A stretch of 64,000 nt of DNA, taken from NCBI RefSeq assembly GCF_032854445.1, contig NC_088305.1:15237717-15301716 (forward strand), read 5' to 3'. The notes beneath the pieces are model-generated. The model searched no databases. It was given only the letters and a program-made list of their open reading frames with translations, and was not told where the DNA came from. This document shows positions 54,446 through 64,000 of the stretch, one piece after another. This stretch comes from Liolophura sinensis (taxonomy: Eukaryota > Mollusca > Polyplacophora > Chitonida > Chitonidae). Each line of letters opens with the position of its first letter. Position 1 is the first letter of the stretch. Position numbers and translations under genes: made by a program.

Positions 54446-57400
54446 ATGGAGTTGTCATCAAATGTTCTGGAGAATTTGTCCGTAGCTGGAGATTCGGCTC
54501 ACATTCCAGACAAACAATTTAGTCGTCTTGTAACGAAAGCTTGCGAGGGTGTTTTAGAAAATGAGCACAGGAACGACATAGAAGGTAATCTATCACAGTG
54601 AACTACTCACGCCCCCTAAATCGACCACGATATCTGGATCCCCAATAATGACCGCCTAATTTACCTTTCTCACATGACTTTCTAGGGTTGTATTACAGTA
54701 TATTCACGAGTGTGTATGTCTCCCAGCCCCCGCCCCCTCACCCCCCCCCCCCCCTCTCTCTCTCTGCAAAAAACAACAGAGAGTGGAGAGCGGGGAGAAA
54801 GCTAGGATGGCCGCAAGGGTTTGCTGTATTTAACAAATTAACAGATGTTAATGTATTAGCCACAATTGCTCTGCCAGTTACTGAACTAATGTATGCACAG
54901 ATACTATTCTTGCGTATGCTAAGCGAAATCTTTCAGTTTAAGCCAGGCCTTTATACATGTGCACTCAGTGTGAAGCAGAAACACATATTTTCCACTTATG
55001 GCCGCCTGACCAATTGTCACCGCCCGCTCACCTGATCAGGTCACAGGCCAGCATGTTGTCATCTTCATAATTCACGAATCTCCAAGTTCAGTATGATAGT
55101 AAACATGTATCTTATCACTTTTGCAGCTGGTCCATACAATACACTGAATGGAAGTTTTTCCTAGTTTGTTTTTTTTTTTCAGGTGAGGGAGAGGGAGATA
55201 CTATATTTCCTTCCTAGTGATCTACAGGAGATAAAAAGATTGTAGGCAATGATCTTGTTTCACCTAGAGTGCAATGTTATCAAAATATTCATATCAGCAC
55301 ATCCAGTAACGTTGATCACACATTTGAGCGTTTCAGCTCATAAAGCTAAAATTTTAACTGAACCCAACCCACATCAAACTTTCATCATTTTGCTGTTTCA
55401 ATTTATCTTCAGGTGATGAAGCATTCAAAGACATTGACAAGGCTGTGTTAAAGGAGGCTTACAGTGGCTTGGTAACCTTGGTGATTGAGGCAGCCAAGCA
55501 TGACGTGGATACATCAAGTATGGGGTTAGTTACTTGTTAATGAATTATCTTGGTAAATATGCATGTAGATGTGCTGCTTACATGTATATGTGGACATACA
55601 GTTGATAAAGGCAAACGTGTGAGAGAGCTGTGGACAAATTGTTAACCATGGTTTTCTTCCAGTCACTATATTTGGGGTCTTGGGGGCGATAAACAGTTAC
55701 TGATGACCGGTAGGCCGTTTAAGGACCACCTGTCTTACACTAGGCTGTATGATTTGTATATCTGTGTTTCAGAGTGGGAAAGTTCATCAGTGACCTGTCA
55801 GAGGTAGTAGGCCTTCTGGTTTCCTCCTCCTGTAAAACGGACTGCCATATTATAGTACATATAAGTGAAATAAATAAATAATGCATTTGCTGAATAATGA
55901 TTGTGAGATGTTTAGAAGATGACCACACTACCAAAACTGAGCCTTAGAAAGAGTATATCCAAGTATCCCGTAATGATAATACGTTTACATTTCATTATGG
56001 ATAACACAAAAATGTGGCTTCAGATTTATGGAAAACAGCAGACATCCATGTTTAGTATCTTTTTAATTTGTCACATTACAAAATGACCCTAGTTTTTCTG
56101 GTAGGGATCATTGCAGTCTTTTCATATCTCTTTAAGCAGGGGTTTGCCTGGCATCTATAGAGGCTTGATCCAGTAAAAATCATGCTTAATCAGTGCTGAC
56201 TTTCTTTCAATGCACAGGCAACATACATGTATAACGATGCCTTATGTTGCTGAAAAGGAAGAGTGTTAATCATATAACTGGTGATCATATTTCTCGCTTT
56301 TTTGCTTCAGTTCTGTGTTAGAAGAGTGCAAATTTACGTCTGACAGAATTGATACAATTAATAAAATATATCAGGTGAGTCAAGCTTGTTTATAAAGATA
56401 GCAGATTTTCTTTCTGTGGTTTAAATGGGATATTAGGAGGATTAGGGAATCTCCAAATGGACTGTTGTGTATACTTGGACATTTGTATTATTCTCTATTT
56501 TTGTAATACAAAGGTTACTTCCCTTTTCAAGGATTTACCTCCCTTGGCTGAAGGTGCTGGTCGTTTATTACTGTATTGAACCATATGGGGCGATGGAAAA
56601 TATAGTCGTTTTTGCAGTGCACAGAAGCAAATTCCAATGGTTCAAAAGTAATTAACATCACAAGAAATTTTACAAGTGGATTAATAGTCACAGTTGATCA
56701 CTGTGATTGTTCAAATTCCGTCACACCAGTCTTTCCAAATGCTGACAGCATTGGATGGTTGAACTGATACCTGCCGTCAATACATTATGGAAACACGGAA
56801 TAGTTTATGTTAGAAAACTGAAAATAAAGTTTTAATTTTTTTAGTGATGTATTACCCAGACCTACGAATTTAAGTGATGATATCACCCTGGCACACCCAA
56901 TGCACTCCTGAAACAAAAGCCAGGTGTGCTAATAGCACACACCTGACTTAATCAAGAGTCTGGATAAAAATGAGTGTAGGTGTGAAAAGCCCACTCCTAG
57001 TCTTTTACAAGTTGTGTGATTATCACACACCTACTCAAAAGCAAAAGGAAGGCCTGATTTCTTCTTAGCTCCCTACACGTACGTCAGAGACATCAAACTA
57101 GATAGAATATACTTATGTTGATGTACTATTGGTGAATTATTTCATTTCAGACAAGAAAACCATATTTACAAATGTTACTTGGTCGGTGAGTATATCTTAA
57201 AACTACCATAATTGCCATTGATGTTAATATATACTACAACCTTACCGGCCCTTGACCAATGTGGTTGCCTATAGATGTGTTAGAATCCAGGCCTCATTGA
57301 TTTAGCCACAGCTCCGGGTTTGTTAGTTATGCGGTGAATATTGGCGAGCTCCACCAGACTGTAGTTGACATCCTCTGCCAATTAACTTGACCATTCTTCT

Positions 57401-58981
57401 GCTGTTAAGTGAAATGTTCTGAAGTGTGGCATAAGAATCCCATTGGAATAAAACAAATACACACATTCAGTGAGATAGGGGAATGTTTTAAATACAAGCA
57501 GGGTTTTTTCTGAAGTAAAACAAGCATTGAAGATGACATGCAGAAACCAGATAGCACTTGAAATTATGGTAAATTGACAGTCACTGTTTAACATATCAAA
57601 GTATCAGTGACGAAAGATAGAGCAGTCATATACTAAGAGCAGTTTATTGTGTGATGCTGGCATCTGTGATAAAAATTGTACATAGCTTCATGGCATTTGT
57701 GATTAGAAAGTTAATACATTTGCGCAATTTTACTTATTTATTTATTTGTTTATTTGATTGGTGTTTTACACCGTACACACGAATATTTCACTTATACAAT
57801 GGCGGCCAGCATTATAGTGGGAGGAAACCGGGCAGAGCCCGGGGGAAACCCACAGCCATCTGCAGGTTGCTGACAGACCTTCTCATTTACAGCCGGAGAA
57901 GAAGCCAGCATGAGCTGGACTTGAATTCTCTGTGACCGCATTGGTGAGATACTCTTGGGTAATTACGCTGTGCTAGTGCGCTAACCAACTGAGCCACGGA
58001 GGCCCCCAGTTTTACTTAGAAACGGTTCCCTGATACACATGTAGTATTAAAAGCAAGGCCTCAGTTATGCAAAAATGAAAGTATCAATCATTTGTTATTT
58101 CAGAAGCCGATCAAGTGTGTCAGGATCTGAAGTAACAAAATGATGATGATGTAGGGCTTGTGTTGAATAACGCAGATGAGAGAGTTTTGTGCAAAGAGAT
58201 TTTTAAGTAGGACATCTAAGAAAAAATGTTCTGATTTCTTTATTCTCTTTGTATAGTATAGGTACAGCTTTACCCCATATTGTGGACTGCAAGTGGAGAC
58301 TGGACTATTATATCAAGGTAGGTCACCTTTGTTTGTTTTACTTTAATGCCACTGTGGCCTTTCACATTTTGTGTCAGAAATTTAGATCTGTTTACATCCA
58401 TGTGCATTCGCCAGTGAAGGTGATGTCTTGTAAGTCATTTGGCCCTTCATCATCAAGTTGTGTTCACTGTCTTCAAATCCAACATGTTCGAATCATTCTT
58501 GACCTTGTCTTTCTCATCTGAACTTTTACTCTGTAAAATGAAACCATCAGTTGCATGAACTCATATGAAAGAAACAATGAATGTCATATTGCAAAGGCTG
58601 TGGTCATCTTATGGTGAAGTATGAAGACTGTTACTTAAGATCAGTGATACTGGACATGAGGAAATAGGCCAAGCCTTGATTGTCCAGCTACTGGTATTAT
58701 TATCCCATGACCAGGTGAGGTGTCAGCTCTGGTGCTAGGTGTCCACTCCTTTGTCCACTCTGGTGTTTCAGTCAAGCAGCATGATCAACATCATCATTTT
58801 GGAAACATGTTCAATGTGAGAAGACAATAATGTTATGGAATAATGCCGGCAAAGACATATATTCAAACTAAACCACAAAATTTATCTTCTTGCCTCTTTT
58901 GTGTTTTTTTTTTTTTGGTTTTAGAATAACCACTTAGAGAAGGTAAATGAGCCAGTGTACCTGATTGCACTCAAAGTGCAG
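54446..58981 (+). CDS. COMMD3: COMMD3, COMM domain-containing protein 3 (first six exons; 3' end missing)
   Basis: Exons are 54446-54584, 55413-55524, 56311-56374, 57151-57185, 58257-58317 and 58925-58981, all GT/AG, with phases 1, 2, 0, 2, 0 and 0, coding 156 residues. The start MELSSNVLENL parallels human COMMD3 (MELSESVQ...). LEECKF, RIGTALPHIVDCKWRLDYYI and PVYLIALKVQ match the end of the helical domain and the first half of the COMM domain. Human COMMD3 is 195 aa, so about 40 C-terminal residues are absent. The last exon ends in a good donor (GTAAGC), so the rest is expected downstream, perhaps in the N gap. COMMD proteins form the heteromeric Commander/CCC assembly in endosomal recycling and modulate NF-kB. 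The ATG is in the context 'acaacatgg'. Confidence 0.92.
55770..55882 (+). mobile_element. Degraded SINE, family A/D type
   Basis: 'ggtttcctcctcctgtaaaa' and 'ataagtgaaataaataaata' resemble the 3' half of the shared tail. It lies in COMMD3 intron 2. Confidence 0.45.
57245..57458 (+). mobile_element. Degraded SINE, family A type
   Basis: 'gaccaatgtggttgcc', 'taagtgaaatgttctgaagt' and 'cataagaatcccattggaat' are recognisable in order. It lies in COMMD3 intron 4, just after exon 4. Confidence 0.5.
57731..58006 (-). mobile_element. SINE family A, full length reference copy
   Basis: From the (TTTA)n tail through 'gattggtgttttacaccgta', 'gggaggaaaccgggcagagc' and 'ccatctgcaggttgctgaca' to the complete head 'ctaaccaactgagccacgga' plus 'ggccccc'. 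On the minus strand the head reads as a tRNA-like A box and B box. It lies in COMMD3 intron 4. Confidence 0.93.
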
Positions 58982-59094
58982 GTAAGCTCTGTATAAAACT
59001 GTATAATATTGCATTCACACTCACAAATCTTTTGTTAATACATTTGTGTAAATAACTTGATTACCAAATAACTTATGGGAAAGCATGTGAAGTT

Positions 59095-59222
59095 TTGTGA
59101 AGGTGACCCCGGATTTTGTAAAGGTGGCCCCTGTTTCCCCTGAAGGTGGCCCCTATTTTTGCAAAGGTGGCCGCTGATTATGCAGAGGTGGTCCCTGATT
59201 TTTTGAAGGTTACCCCTGATTT
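59095..59222. repeat. 21-22-bp minisatellite, six copies
   Basis: The unit AAGGTGGCCCCTGATTTTGC repeats downstream of the last visible COMMD3 exon. Confidence 0.8.
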
Positions 59223-59549
59223 GTTTATCATGTTGAGTGAAAGAGAAACGAGTAGTTAGGAAAAGAGTGACAATGACAAACCTTCCATAGAGTCTAGGCC
59301 AGACTGCTTTGCAAGCCTCAGTCATATTTACACCGTCCACCATAAATGACAACACAATGTTAGTTCTTGTGATATCTTACCAAGACCGATGACCACTTTT
59401 AATATACATACATCCACTCTGATTTGCTCTACTCTTAAAAGTGAAAACCATTGTAGAAGTGAAAAAATCAACAATCAAATACTCAATAGGTAGTATACTT
59501 ACAGTGTACATACATGTATATCATGATACTGTATGAAATGTGGGACTTA

Positions 59550-59812
59550 GTGACTGAAGGGGTTGGTACGCCAGCACACCAAAATGATCCAGGAGAATTC
59601 CACTGATGCAGTTGCTGTGAGTTCAAATCCAGCTCATGCTGACTTCCTCTCCTGCCATATGACGGAATGCTTGCCGGCAACCTGCGGATGGTTGTGGGCT
59701 TCCCCCGGGCTCTGCCCGTTTTCTTCCGATCATAATGTTGGACGCTGTCATATAAGTGAAATATTCTTGAGTAGGACGTAAAACGCCAATCAAATAAATT
59801 AAAGAAATAAAT
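59550..59812 (+). mobile_element. SINE family A, near full length
   Basis: The diverged head, the B box 'gagttcaaatccagctcatg', 'ggcaacctgcggatggttgt', 'tcatataagtgaaatattct' and an AAAT-type tail are present. Confidence 0.88.
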
Positions 59813-60024
59813 TTGTGCAGTGAATTGTGTAATAAAGCTTTCTGGGTCTTTTTTAATCTCCCTTTGGATGTATTGTTTGGATTGCAAATGTCTGGGAGTA
59901 GCGTGCTGTAGACATAGCTACATGTACATGCACATTAAAGGTCATAATTACCACCATATGGCTGAAAAATTACCAATATGGCGTTAAGCCATAGTCATTT
60001 ACTACCATGGTGTGTAATGCATTT

Positions 60025-60224
60025 NNNNNNNNNNNNNNNNNNNNNNNNNNNNNNNNNNNNNNNNNNNNNNNNNNNNNNNNNNNNNNNNNNNNNNNNNNNN
60101 NNNNNNNNNNNNNNNNNNNNNNNNNNNNNNNNNNNNNNNNNNNNNNNNNNNNNNNNNNNNNNNNNNNNNNNNNNNNNNNNNNNNNNNNNNNNNNNNNNNN
60201 NNNNNNNNNNNNNNNNNNNNNNNN
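60025..60224. other. Assembly gap, 200 N
   Basis: Exactly 200 undetermined bases, which is a round number and so probably a placeholder rather than a measured size. The sequence on the right is locally more GC-rich than the sequence on the left. Confidence 0.99.
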
Positions 60225-60663
60225 AAATAAGTGGCCTAGAAGAGCAAACTTTAAAATCGTAATACCCATGAGAAAGCTGCTGCTAAATTATAAAAGCTGC
60301 AATTTGCTGCGTCTTTCTAAAGAACGAGATAAAGGGCATTCTTCTAAAAGATTTTTTCATTCGTCTGAGCAAAACGATAGGCTCCAGCTTTCACCTTGGA
60401 AGCTGTCTGACAAAAATATCTGAAAACCCCTGCGCGAGCCCCAGTATTTTTACGCTCGGCCACAGTCTGCTTAGAGGCTATAATCAGATACACGGAAAAC
60501 CGGCCATTTTATCAGCGACCGACACAATTGCTGTCTCCGGCATGCGAGCCGCCCGCTTTAACCCGGCAGAGCTCTACAGACACTGCTCACTTGACGGGCA
60601 GGGGGCCTTTATCAGCTCCGAGTGTGAAAAACCATGAAATTCTGGCCTGTTGTGAAGAGCTAG

Positions 60664-61095
60664 CCCGCACGCAGAAAACTCCGCGATGAAAATAGGCCTG
60701 TACTATATACTGCGGGTCACCCCTTGCCGACCCGCTATCCGTTACCTTCCCCACAATATGAGGATATATCCCTCTGGGCCAAGAACCCGCTGTACCCAGA
60801 CCCCAGTCACGTATTGGCTTTCCCCAGTGACAATAGTGGCTCTAATGGGTACGCTCTGGACAGTCTGCAGCTTTCATCAATCCCCGATGGTTTGTTCGCG
60901 TGTGTTAGGAAAATATTTAAGAAGAGTGCGATCGAAGTCAGAAGCGAAACTGCAAAATGTCTAGGGTGGTTTTCAGTTTGCGAATTCCCCGGCGAGCTCA
61001 CCGTGAGTCTCTATAAATACATACTTACAGAATTACACCTTTGCCCCTGCTCGCCTCATTTGCCAGAGAGTCGAGACCAGCTGAGGATCCTCTAA
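60664..61095 (+). other. Exon-like open frame, unidentified
   Basis: The frame is open from 60664 to a stop at 61093-61095 and is rich in P, S, Y and D (SPQYEDISLWAKNPLYPDPS). The composition up to about residue 75 looks protein-like rather than random, but I recognise no domain and no clear splice partners. It could be a 5' exon of a gene continuing to the right, or chance in GC-rich DNA. Confidence 0.2.
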
Positions 61096-61710
61096 GTTAA
61101 TTTATCACCCTAGTCATTTACTTCGCGTCTGCAATGATGACTTCATTAACGTTAATCAACGATGAAGCAGATGTTATCACTGCATGCATTTTCCGACTAT
61201 GGCAAACTATAATATCTTTGTCCATGTAATACTACGTCATCAGTGTGAGCGATATGTACAAATTCCTGCAGCAGTTCTGCAGTTCTTGTACGCACTTGAT
61301 GACGTTTGTAATTTGGTTCAATAAGCTAGCGCGTGATGTGCAATGAGGTATAATTAATGATGTCGCATCAAAACAAGATTTAGAATAATTTAATTTCTAC
61401 ATAAATCACCCGGTGACAGCAAACATCTGTTAATAACGGAATTGCGTAATTCGTGTTGTTGTGGATTTCTGTGGATTAGACTTAATCTACCGTTAGATAT
61501 ATTGGAAAGAATTTGTTTGTTTACTGTGGTGAATTTTTAATCTGTCATTAAACTTATCACGACCTTCTCCTTTTTCTTCTTCTTCTTCTTCTTAATTGTT
61601 TATTGACTTTCCTTTTTAGTGTATGTTTAAACCAAACGCAGACAAGAATGTTTACTCTATTGTTTTATCTGTACACTCGCGGGGGAAAATAGGTTGCCTT
61701 AGTTTTACAC

Positions 61711-61844
61711 CAGAGACCGGTTTTATGAAGCTTACTTAGTGTTAAGTATACCTTAGCTAAGTGCAATTTATATCTCTACAACATACGTTGCTATGGTAGT
61801 TAAGGACTAACTCAGCTAAGTGAGCTTCATGAAACCGGTCCCAG
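61711..61844. mobile_element. Short MITE-like inverted-repeat element
   Basis: The ends are reverse complements: 'gagaccggttttatgaagct' on the left against 'agcttcatgaaaccggtccc' on the right, and the match continues into 'tacttag/ctaagtg'. Arms are about 30 bp on a 134-bp element, with no coding capacity. Confidence 0.75.
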
Positions 61845-64000
61845 AACAAATTTAACAATCCAATTAACTTTACAGTTTGAATAACATGATATCTTAATGG
61901 TAACTGTAACCTCATGCAGATATAATTTTTCGATTATTCTATAGTGGAAAAAAATTATCTTGAACTTTATGAAAAAACTCGCTGTGATGTAAATTTACTT
62001 GTACATGTATATAGGTATGGCAAGATTCTGGTAGCAAATTCCTGCCAAATCTGTTGTCCAGGTATATATCTTTAATATATGTGTTTTTGTCTGCCCTTGC
62101 TTGACAAACAACATGCTTTGTACTTTGCATAACCATCGTAATGCGTATTGAAAATATTTATCAGTATTGTATGGATTTATTTCTGTTGTGGTTTAAAATA
62201 CAAGTTTCTCAAAGGAAAAACTCTGAATTATTCATCAGACGGCAAACCTCGATTATCATAATGCGGCGGATTTCGGTATTGATTTTCTCTCCAAACATAA
62301 GTGGCTTAGTTGTCACAGAAGGCAGATTTCAAAGGGAAAATGGCATTCACCGGGGAGGTGCATTAGGGCCGCTTTTTATTACAAGTTAATTTAATCATTG
62401 GTTGCATGTGCTTTGCAGGGCGTAGCAGGAAATGCAGCCAATGACAGGAAACTGTGTGCCTTTTAAAGGCTTTTCTAACGTTATAGCTAATACACCTTCA
62501 GCTAATACAGTCAGTCTATTTTCAACTGTTTGCACAAGATAAGTTAAATTTTCAGACAACGTGTGTTCAAAATACCATGTGTATCAGTAATGAATCATAC
62601 TTCTCGAAATTAAACGAATCATTCGTGTCGATAACGTGTATAATTACCGAGCAATTAAAGGATGGAGTCAACTTAAACATTATTGTATATTATTAAATTT
62701 CTCCGAAAATGAATACTTCATTCTTTCGAAACAAAATCAGGGTTTGGCCACAATTTCAACATTTTGCCGTATTTTCAAGCATGAATATCTGATAATTGGC
62801 ATATCTTTCGGTCCACTTTATATCCACGTTTTATGTATTTTTTTCTTATTTTTCTTTTAGACCAGGCTTCAATATTTGCAATCTTTGAGACACATACATA
62901 CTCTTCAAACTGAAGATATCAACAAATGCCCAGATTTCTAGAGCTCCAGTTGTCGCATAATTCCGTGAATCTCTCCGTCAGTGAAAGTTTCAACGACTCC
63001 GATTTTTGGTGCCCCACTCAGTTGGCGCTTGAATACCATACAGTTGGCGAATACCGCTTGTTTATTTCCTTTAACGAAAACGATTTTGCTTTTATCGTTC
63101 AGTTATTTATTCATTTTTTCCTTTTTTTTTTGTCAGTCCAGGTTTCAACAAATGCAATTGTGCCGCTCATCATCAGCGAGTGCCACTCGTTATACATATT
63201 ATACAAAGTCTGTTAGTATATTCATGTATACGTAGTTAGACGGAGTCCGTGGTGATAAAAACCGGCACTGTAGTCTAAGCAAGCTTTGAGAGTTCCTGGC
63301 TGGTACATTGCCAAACAAACTAGCGGAACTTGGAATGTATGAGATAAACAATAAACAGCTCTATGGGATCGGGTCAGACGAAGCCACCATTAAAGTATAT
63401 GCCACATGTGGCAAACAGAATGGAATACGCACCCTGCCTGTATAGAATGAGTAAAGAAGGCTTATCGTGTGTTTGGAATAGACTCAGGCAAAAACTCTCC
63501 ATAACCATGGCATTCAGAACAGAATTCCCGAACAATGTGCCCACAACAACAGAAGCCATACAGTATTTGAATTTTGGGATAAATAAATTTTCAGGATATT
63601 AACAACAAAGTTTACAATTTCCATGCAATACTTATTGAATTAATAAAAAATGCAAAATGTCATCTTATATATTTAAATCTATTTATGCATGTATTTATAT
63701 ATTCACTGACAAAAATAAACTGTTTGAAGGTCAAAGACATTTGTTTTTGAAGTAAAGCTGAACTAAACGAACCTCGGTGAAAAATTTTGAAATATTGAAA
63801 AATATTTGAAAAAGAAAACTTGAAAAGAAAGTCACAGAATTATTACTTTTGTTATAAATTGCAATGAACGTTTTCAGTAAATTAATACCCCTCATGCTAC
63901 AACGACGAACTTTGATGGCTGATCTATGCGTGTGTAAGACATTACTGTATCTGAACTCAGCCATGACGCTTTACACACAGTTTTACCAGAATGTTTGTCT

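Larger units (their letters stand above)
60225..64000. other. Sequence beyond the gap, mostly unassigned
   Basis: About 60420-61030 is GC-richer. The remainder is AT-rich, with a TTC repeat at about 61573-61591 and the MITE-like element at 61711-61844. No exon completing COMMD3 could be found here by eye. Confidence 0.5.

Overview
The window is eukaryotic genomic DNA: genes are split into short exons with GT/AG introns, there is no operon structure, CpG-poor AT-rich introns are full of minisatellites, and tRNA-derived SINEs occur about every 2 kb. The SINE types (one ending in a 'gaaatattcttgag..cggcgtaaaacaccaat' tail plus an AAAT-type simple repeat, another ending in 'acgacgttaaacccc') and the gene complement point to a lophotrochozoan, most likely a marine mollusc; a brachiopod cannot be excluded. 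This is inference from sequence style and recall, not from a search.

Layout. (1) 488-5438, minus strand: a complete five-exon INO80C gene (chromatin-remodelling INO80 complex subunit C, 181 aa), with two minisatellites and one SINE in its introns. (2) 5.5-14.5 kb: intergenic DNA with SINE copies, A/T and C runs and no convincing gene. (3) 14,533-35,353, plus strand: a 12-exon gene for a 487-aa type I membrane protein with a signal peptide, two tandem ZP-N-like modules, one ZP-C module, a tetra-arginine cleavage site and a transmembrane helix. All 11 splice junctions are in phase. Its introns are dominated by unrelated tandem-repeat arrays with units of 43, 16, 69, 19, about 350, 39, 15 and 27 bp, and a 29-bp array begins about 40 nt after the stop codon. 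(4) 36.8-39 kb: convergent intergenic space with a 51-bp array, a 19-bp array and a SINE. (5) 39,013-about 52,279, minus strand: a NACHT/WD40 protein of the NWD1/NWD2 type (N-terminal DUF4062-like region, NACHT NTPase, WD40 repeats). Its 4.1-kb main exon is interrupted by one apparent single-base frameshift at an A6 run. (6) 52.3-54.4 kb: divergent intergenic space holding a foldback (inverted-repeat) element. (7) 54,446-58,981 onward, plus strand: six exons of COMMD3; the last part of the COMM domain is missing, either in or beyond a 200-N assembly gap at 60,025-60,224. (8) 60,225-64,000: sequence beyond the gap with a small MITE-like inverted repeat and one exon-like ORF I cannot identify.

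The genes do not form a pathway. INO80C acts in nuclear chromatin remodelling, COMMD3 in COMMD/CCC-complex endosomal trafficking and NF-kB control, the NACHT-WD40 protein is a STAND-type signalling NTPase, and the ZP protein is a secretory-pathway filament-forming surface protein, possibly of the egg coat. The most unusual signal is in the ZP gene. Two of its minisatellites run exactly up to splice sites, one large 16-bp array flips orientation to form a giant inverted repeat, one exon acceptor appears to be built on a SINE tail, and the ZP-N unit (micro-exon + exon + exon, phases 0-1-0) has been duplicated as a block.
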